A stretch of DNA of 44,353 nucleotides, from assembly GCA_013001695.1 (NCBI GenBank), contig JABDMC010000392.1, forward strand, positions 1 to 44,353. The letters run 5' to 3'. The number at the start of each line of letters is the position of its first letter. The stretch's first letter is position 1. The translations under genes were made by a program, and so were the position numbers. A model generated the notes under the pieces. The model was not told the origin of the DNA, searched no databases, and worked only from the letters and a program-made list of their open reading frames with translations. The DNA is from Akkermansiaceae bacterium (GTDB lineage: Bacteria > Verrucomicrobiota > Verrucomicrobiia > Verrucomicrobiales > Akkermansiaceae). Below, one piece after another: positions 41,379 to 44,353 of this stretch.

Positions 41379-42413
41379 TCAGGCGAGAAGCTCCGCGAAG
41401 CCGCAGAAGCGCTTCGATTCCTCGGGCGGGAGCGCCCCCACCGGGGCCTCGTGGTCGAGGAACTCCCGGCAGATCGCGAAGAATTCATCCGCCTCGCGGG
41501 CGCGCAGGATCCGCCGGTCGAATTCCGGATCGAGCCCCTGCGTGATGTAGGCGAGGTAACGTTTCATCTTCTGGACCTGCTTGTCCGGGCGGTACGTCTT
41601 GCGCTGTTCGCGCGCGGTTTCTTCCCAGAGGTCCTCGATGTAGCCGAGCAGGTCGCGCCCGCACGGCCGCGGCGCACGATGCAACCCCCCGGTTGCGGCC
41701 CGGATCTGGTCGAACAGCCATGGATTGCGGATCGCCCCGCGGCCGAGCATCAGGCCGGCGGCGCGGGTGCGGTCGAGGAGCGCCTCCGCCGTGGCGACAT
41801 CCACGACGTTGCCATTCGCGATGACCGGACAGGAAAGCCGCTCGACGGCCCGGCGGATCGGCGCGGGATGCACCGGCGTCTGGTAGCGCTCCTTCACGGT
41901 GCGGCCGTGGATCGCGAGGCTGTCGATGGCGTGACGCGCGAAGACGTCGAGCAACTTGTCGAACTCGGCGGGCGAGTCGAATCCCACGCGCGTCTTCACC
42001 GTGAAGCGTCCCTGCACGGCCTCGCGCAGCGCCCCGAGAAGCCGGTCCACCTTCTCCGGGTTCCGCAGCAGCCCGCCCCCGGCATCCTTGCGGCACACCA
42101 CCGGCGCCGGGCAGCCGAGGTTCAGGTCGATCCCCGCCACCGGGTGCTTTTCCAGTTCCGCCACGGTCCGCAAGAGGGCCGGGATGTCCTGGCCGATGAG
42201 CTGCGCGAAGACCGGCTTCGCGGTCGGGTTCTCCGTCACCGACCGCAGGATGTAGGGATCCAGCCGCGACGTCGCGTAGACACGAAAGTACTCGGTGACG
42301 TACACGTCCGGCCCCCCGCGGCGCTCCATGACCCGCATGAACGGCAGGTCCGTCACGTCCTGCATCGGGGCGAGCAGGAGGACGGGCCGGCCGGCGGGGA
42401 GGAAGTCCTTCAT
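41379..42413 (-). CDS. dus: tRNA-dihydrouridine synthase
   Basis: 344 residues; FMN-dependent reduction of uridine to dihydrouridine in tRNA, cytoplasmic. The barrel opens with VLLLAPMQDVTDLPFMRV, the FMN-binding APM motif. DLNLGCPAPVV contains the catalytic Cys (Cys101) followed by CRKDAGGGLL; KTRVGF, LAIHGRTVKERY, VIANGNV and GLMLGRGAIRNPWLF complete the family pattern. The C-terminal RNA-binding helices (EETAREQRKTYRPDKQVQKMKRYLAYI) are present. Which of DusA, B or C it equals is unclear, so only 'dus' is given. ATG 42413 is preferred over the upstream frame, which is written in repeat DNA. Confidence 0.93.
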   Translation of the reverse strand: MKDFLPAGRPVLLLAPMQDVTDLPFMRVMERRGGPDVYVTEYFRVYATSRLDPYILRSVTENPTAKPVFAQLIGQDIPALLRTVAELEKHPVAGIDLNLGCPAPVVCRKDAGGGLLRNPEKVDRLLGALREAVQGRFTVKTRVGFDSPAEFDKLLDVFARHAIDSLAIHGRTVKERYQTPVHPAPIRRAVERLSCPVIANGNVVDVATAEALLDRTRAAGLMLGRGAIRNPWLFDQIRAATGGLHRAPRPCGRDLLGYIEDLWEETAREQRKTYRPDKQVQKMKRYLAYITQGLDPEFDRRILRAREADEFFAICREFLDHEAPVGALPPEESKRFCGFAELLA

Positions 42414-42499
42414 CGGGGGAACCCCATTCAACCCGCGAGGGCCCGCCGGTGCATCCAAAAATTTCGCGCCCCGAATCCCGGAGGGATTCCGTAACCCAG

Positions 42500-42790
42500 C
42501 CCGGGGTTGGCACAACCCCGGGAATTTCGCCAGCCGGCTCGGGCCAACGCCGAAGGTGTTGCGCAACCTCGGCCGCCGCGACGCCCGGGCCCCACCGCCC
42601 CGCCTCCGCAACCCCTTCAGGGTTGCACTGGTTCGCCCCCTGTTTGACCCCGGGTTGTGCCAACCCGGGGCTCAGGTCCGGAAGCCCCTTGGGCTTCTGC
42701 GCACCATCCACCGCGCCCCGAATCCTTGATGGGCTTCTGCGCACCACCCGCCGTGCCCCGAATCCTGAGGGGGCTTCGACGCCATTCGCC
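42500..42790. repeat. Palindrome-rich intergenic repeat cluster
   Basis: The 429 bases between the Dus and sulfatase genes hold no gene. Hairpins: CCCGGGGTTG/CAACCCCGGG (42500-42522), GCAACCC/GGGTTGC (42608-42626), CCCCGGGTTG/CAACCCGGGG (42648-42670, a near-copy of the first) and GAAGCCC/GGGCTTC (42681-42697). A tandem repeat of about 40 bases starting GGGCTTCTGCGCACCA at 42691 and 42731, with a diverged third copy from 42770, runs toward the sulfatase stop. Confidence 0.8.
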
Positions 42791-42842
42791 GCGGTTCGAT
42801 TTCGCCACCCGCCGCACTTCCAATCCGCCGTCCGCGGCGCCT

Positions 42843-44353
42843 CTACCTCGCGGGGGTCGGTGCCGGATTCCGGCGGTCGCGGGGCACCACGGCCTGCGCG
42901 CTGCGGTCCTCACCGACGAAGTGCCCGAGGACGACGCCGTCCGCATCCGCGATCTGCCACACCGCGCCGGGCCGCGTGGATTGCCGTTTCCTGGCACCGG
43001 CCGCGATCTCCCCGTAGGACTTCGGCTTCCCGTCGCGATCCATCCAGAAAAGCTCCACCGGCTTCTCCCGCCTGTTGATGAAGACCACCTCGAAGGTGTT
43101 GCCATCGGGTTTCGAGGCCGGCGCCTTGCGGCCTGTCCGCCACGTCAGCCTCGGCAGGGAGCTGTCATCCGGCTTCACGAAGGGCGCAAACTTCTTCGGC
43201 GCCCGGGCCCGCAATTCCTGTAGCTTCGCGGTCGAATGCGGATCGCCGGCGAGGTTCGTCCACTCGTAGGGATCGGGATCGAGGTTGTAGAGTTCCTCGC
43301 CCCCGTCCGGGTAGCGGATGTATCGCCAGCCATCCGCACTGAGCCCGAAGCCCCCGGGATGGTGGCTGTAGGTCACCGAGACGTGCGGCCAGTCCGCCTG
43401 GGGATTCGCGAGCAAGGGGACGAGGCTCGGCCCGTCGTTGTCCTTCTTCGCCGGGAAGCCGCAGAGTGCGGTGAGCGTCGGGAAAAGGCTGAGGAGGTTG
43501 ACCGGGCGCGAGCAGACGCTGCCCGGGGCGGTCCCGCCGGGCAAGCCGGGCGCCCCCTTCGGAACCCGCACGATGAGCGGCACGCGGGTGGCGGCGCGCC
43601 ATGTGGTGAACTTCTGCCAGTGCTCCTTTTCGCCGAGGTGCCAGCCGTGGTCGCTCCACAGGACCACGATGGTTTGGTCGCGGTGCGGGCCCTTGTCCAG
43701 GGCCTCGAGGACGCGCCCGAGCATGGCGTCGGCATAGGCGATGGAGGCGAGGTAGGCCTGCACGCCGCCGCGCCATTGCTTGTGCTTCCGGATGTGCGCG
43801 AAGTAGCGGTTCGGGCCCATCTTATTCCCGGCCGGCGGAAGGTCGTCGAGGTCGTCCTCCTTGTACCCCGGAGGCAACTGCACCTCGTCGAGCGGGAACA
43901 GGTCGAAGTACTTCTTCGGCACATACCACGGCTCGTGCGGACGGTAGATCCCGCAGGCCAGGAAAAACGGCTTCCCGTGACTGACCATGAGCTTCTTCCC
44001 GACCCAGTCGGCGACCTTGGCGTCGCCGCCGAACTCGTCGTCGGTGACGTCGAAGGCGTGCCAGTCGGTCTCGACGTACTGCCACGGTCCCCCCCGGGGC
44101 AGCGACTTCGGCCGCTTTCCCCAATCGATGTGCGGCGGAAACGGATTCTCGGTCTCCTTCGCCGGGAAGTACTCGTCCCACGACCGGGCGTCGATGAAGT
44201 AGTGCAGCATCTTGCCCGATCCCCCGGCCCAGTACCCGTGGCGCGAGAAGTACTTCGGCAGCAGCTCGGCGTCGGGGAGGACCTCCCGCATCTTCTGCCC
44301 GTTCGCGTAGAGCCCCGAGACGTGCGGCGAGATGCCGGTGAAGATGGCGGTCC
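42843..44353 (-). CDS. Sulfatase (iduronate-2-sulfatase-like), partial; N-terminus outside the window
   Basis: About 503 residues visible, open to the right edge. The visible start reads RTAIFTGISPHVSGLY, which normally follows the CxPSR formylglycine motif directly, so the active-site Cys lies just outside the window. Then KYFSRHGYWAGGSGKMLH (Lys/His substrate motif), the histidine in GIYRPHEPWYVPKKYFD, VVLWSDHGWHLGEKEHWQKFT (metal Asp-His region, typical of iduronate-2-sulfatase-like enzymes) and LYNLDPDPYEWTNLA. Beyond the sulfatase domain there is an extra C-terminal beta-like domain of about 90 residues (NTFEVVFINRREKPVELFWMD...). A probable exported polysaccharide sulfatase, the second in this window. 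Confidence 0.93.
   Translation of the reverse strand, partial: TAIFTGISPHVSGLYANGQKMREVLPDAELLPKYFSRHGYWAGGSGKMLHYFIDARSWDEYFPAKETENPFPPHIDWGKRPKSLPRGGPWQYVETDWHAFDVTDDEFGGDAKVADWVGKKLMVSHGKPFFLACGIYRPHEPWYVPKKYFDLFPLDEVQLPPGYKEDDLDDLPPAGNKMGPNRYFAHIRKHKQWRGGVQAYLASIAYADAMLGRVLEALDKGPHRDQTIVVLWSDHGWHLGEKEHWQKFTTWRAATRVPLIVRVPKGAPGLPGGTAPGSVCSRPVNLLSLFPTLTALCGFPAKKDNDGPSLVPLLANPQADWPHVSVTYSHHPGGFGLSADGWRYIRYPDGGEELYNLDPDPYEWTNLAGDPHSTAKLQELRARAPKKFAPFVKPDDSSLPRLTWRTGRKAPASKPDGNTFEVVFINRREKPVELFWMDRDGKPKSYGEIAAGARKRQSTRPGAVWQIADADGVVLGHFVGEDRSAQAVVPRDRRNPAPTPAR

Overview
The window is GC-rich bacterial DNA carrying about 35 protein genes and no rRNA, tRNA or CRISPR array that I could find. The gene content points to Verrucomicrobiota, or a close Planctomycetota-like relative: two exported sulfatases, a very large secreted beta-helix protein, a DUF6172 protein, a UPF0309-type SIS protein, a sugar-catabolism operon of Gfo/Idh/MocA, ROK and MBL proteins, weak or absent Shine-Dalgarno sites, and many palindromic intergenic repeats. 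This assignment is inference from gene families, not from a marker gene.

Region 1 (1-6336, all minus strand) is a tightly overlapping carbohydrate operon transcribed right to left: SDR dehydrogenase, ROK sugar kinase, SIS phosphosugar protein, MetE-like methyltransferase, MBL-fold hydrolase, Gfo/Idh/MocA oxidoreductase and KDPG aldolase (cut by the left edge). Most junctions are ATGA or GTGA overlaps. Region 2 (6698-10426, plus) holds an HExxH protein, a cyanophycin-synthetase-like ATP-grasp protein whose Mur-ligase-like half lacks a P-loop, and an overlapping formyltransferase-like gene. It ends in a run of seven consecutive hairpins facing glutamate racemase (minus). Region 3 (11606-19903, plus) has an exported repeat/LolA-like protein and then a heavy-metal efflux locus: a Cys/His-rich exported peptide, a TolC-like channel, a membrane fusion protein, an RND pump and a His-rich periplasmic protein. 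A possibly leaderless promoter sits in front of the Cys/His-rich gene.

Region 4 (19954-24485) contains an exported serine hydrolase, an OmpH/Skp-like chaperone, a PpnP nucleoside phosphorylase, an ArsC-family redox protein with an in-frame TGA exactly at the catalytic cysteine and a good bacterial SECIS-like hairpin just after it (a predicted selenoprotein), a DoxX-like protein and a small membrane protein. Region 5 (24663-37990) is a block of exported proteins: a protein with PEP-synthase-type domains in permuted order, an HExxH protease, a subtilisin-like protease, two small unknown exported proteins and a 1706-residue internally duplicated beta-helix protein. Region 6 (38027 to the end) contains two sulfatases (the last cut by the right edge), DUF6172, an SGNH hydrolase and a tRNA-dihydrouridine synthase, separated by several families of palindromic repeats.

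The most notable item is the predicted selenocysteine form of the ArsC-family protein at 23065-23421. Next are the seven-hairpin array at 10430-10620, the CphA-like/formyltransferase pair, and the exported permuted PEP-synthase-like protein.
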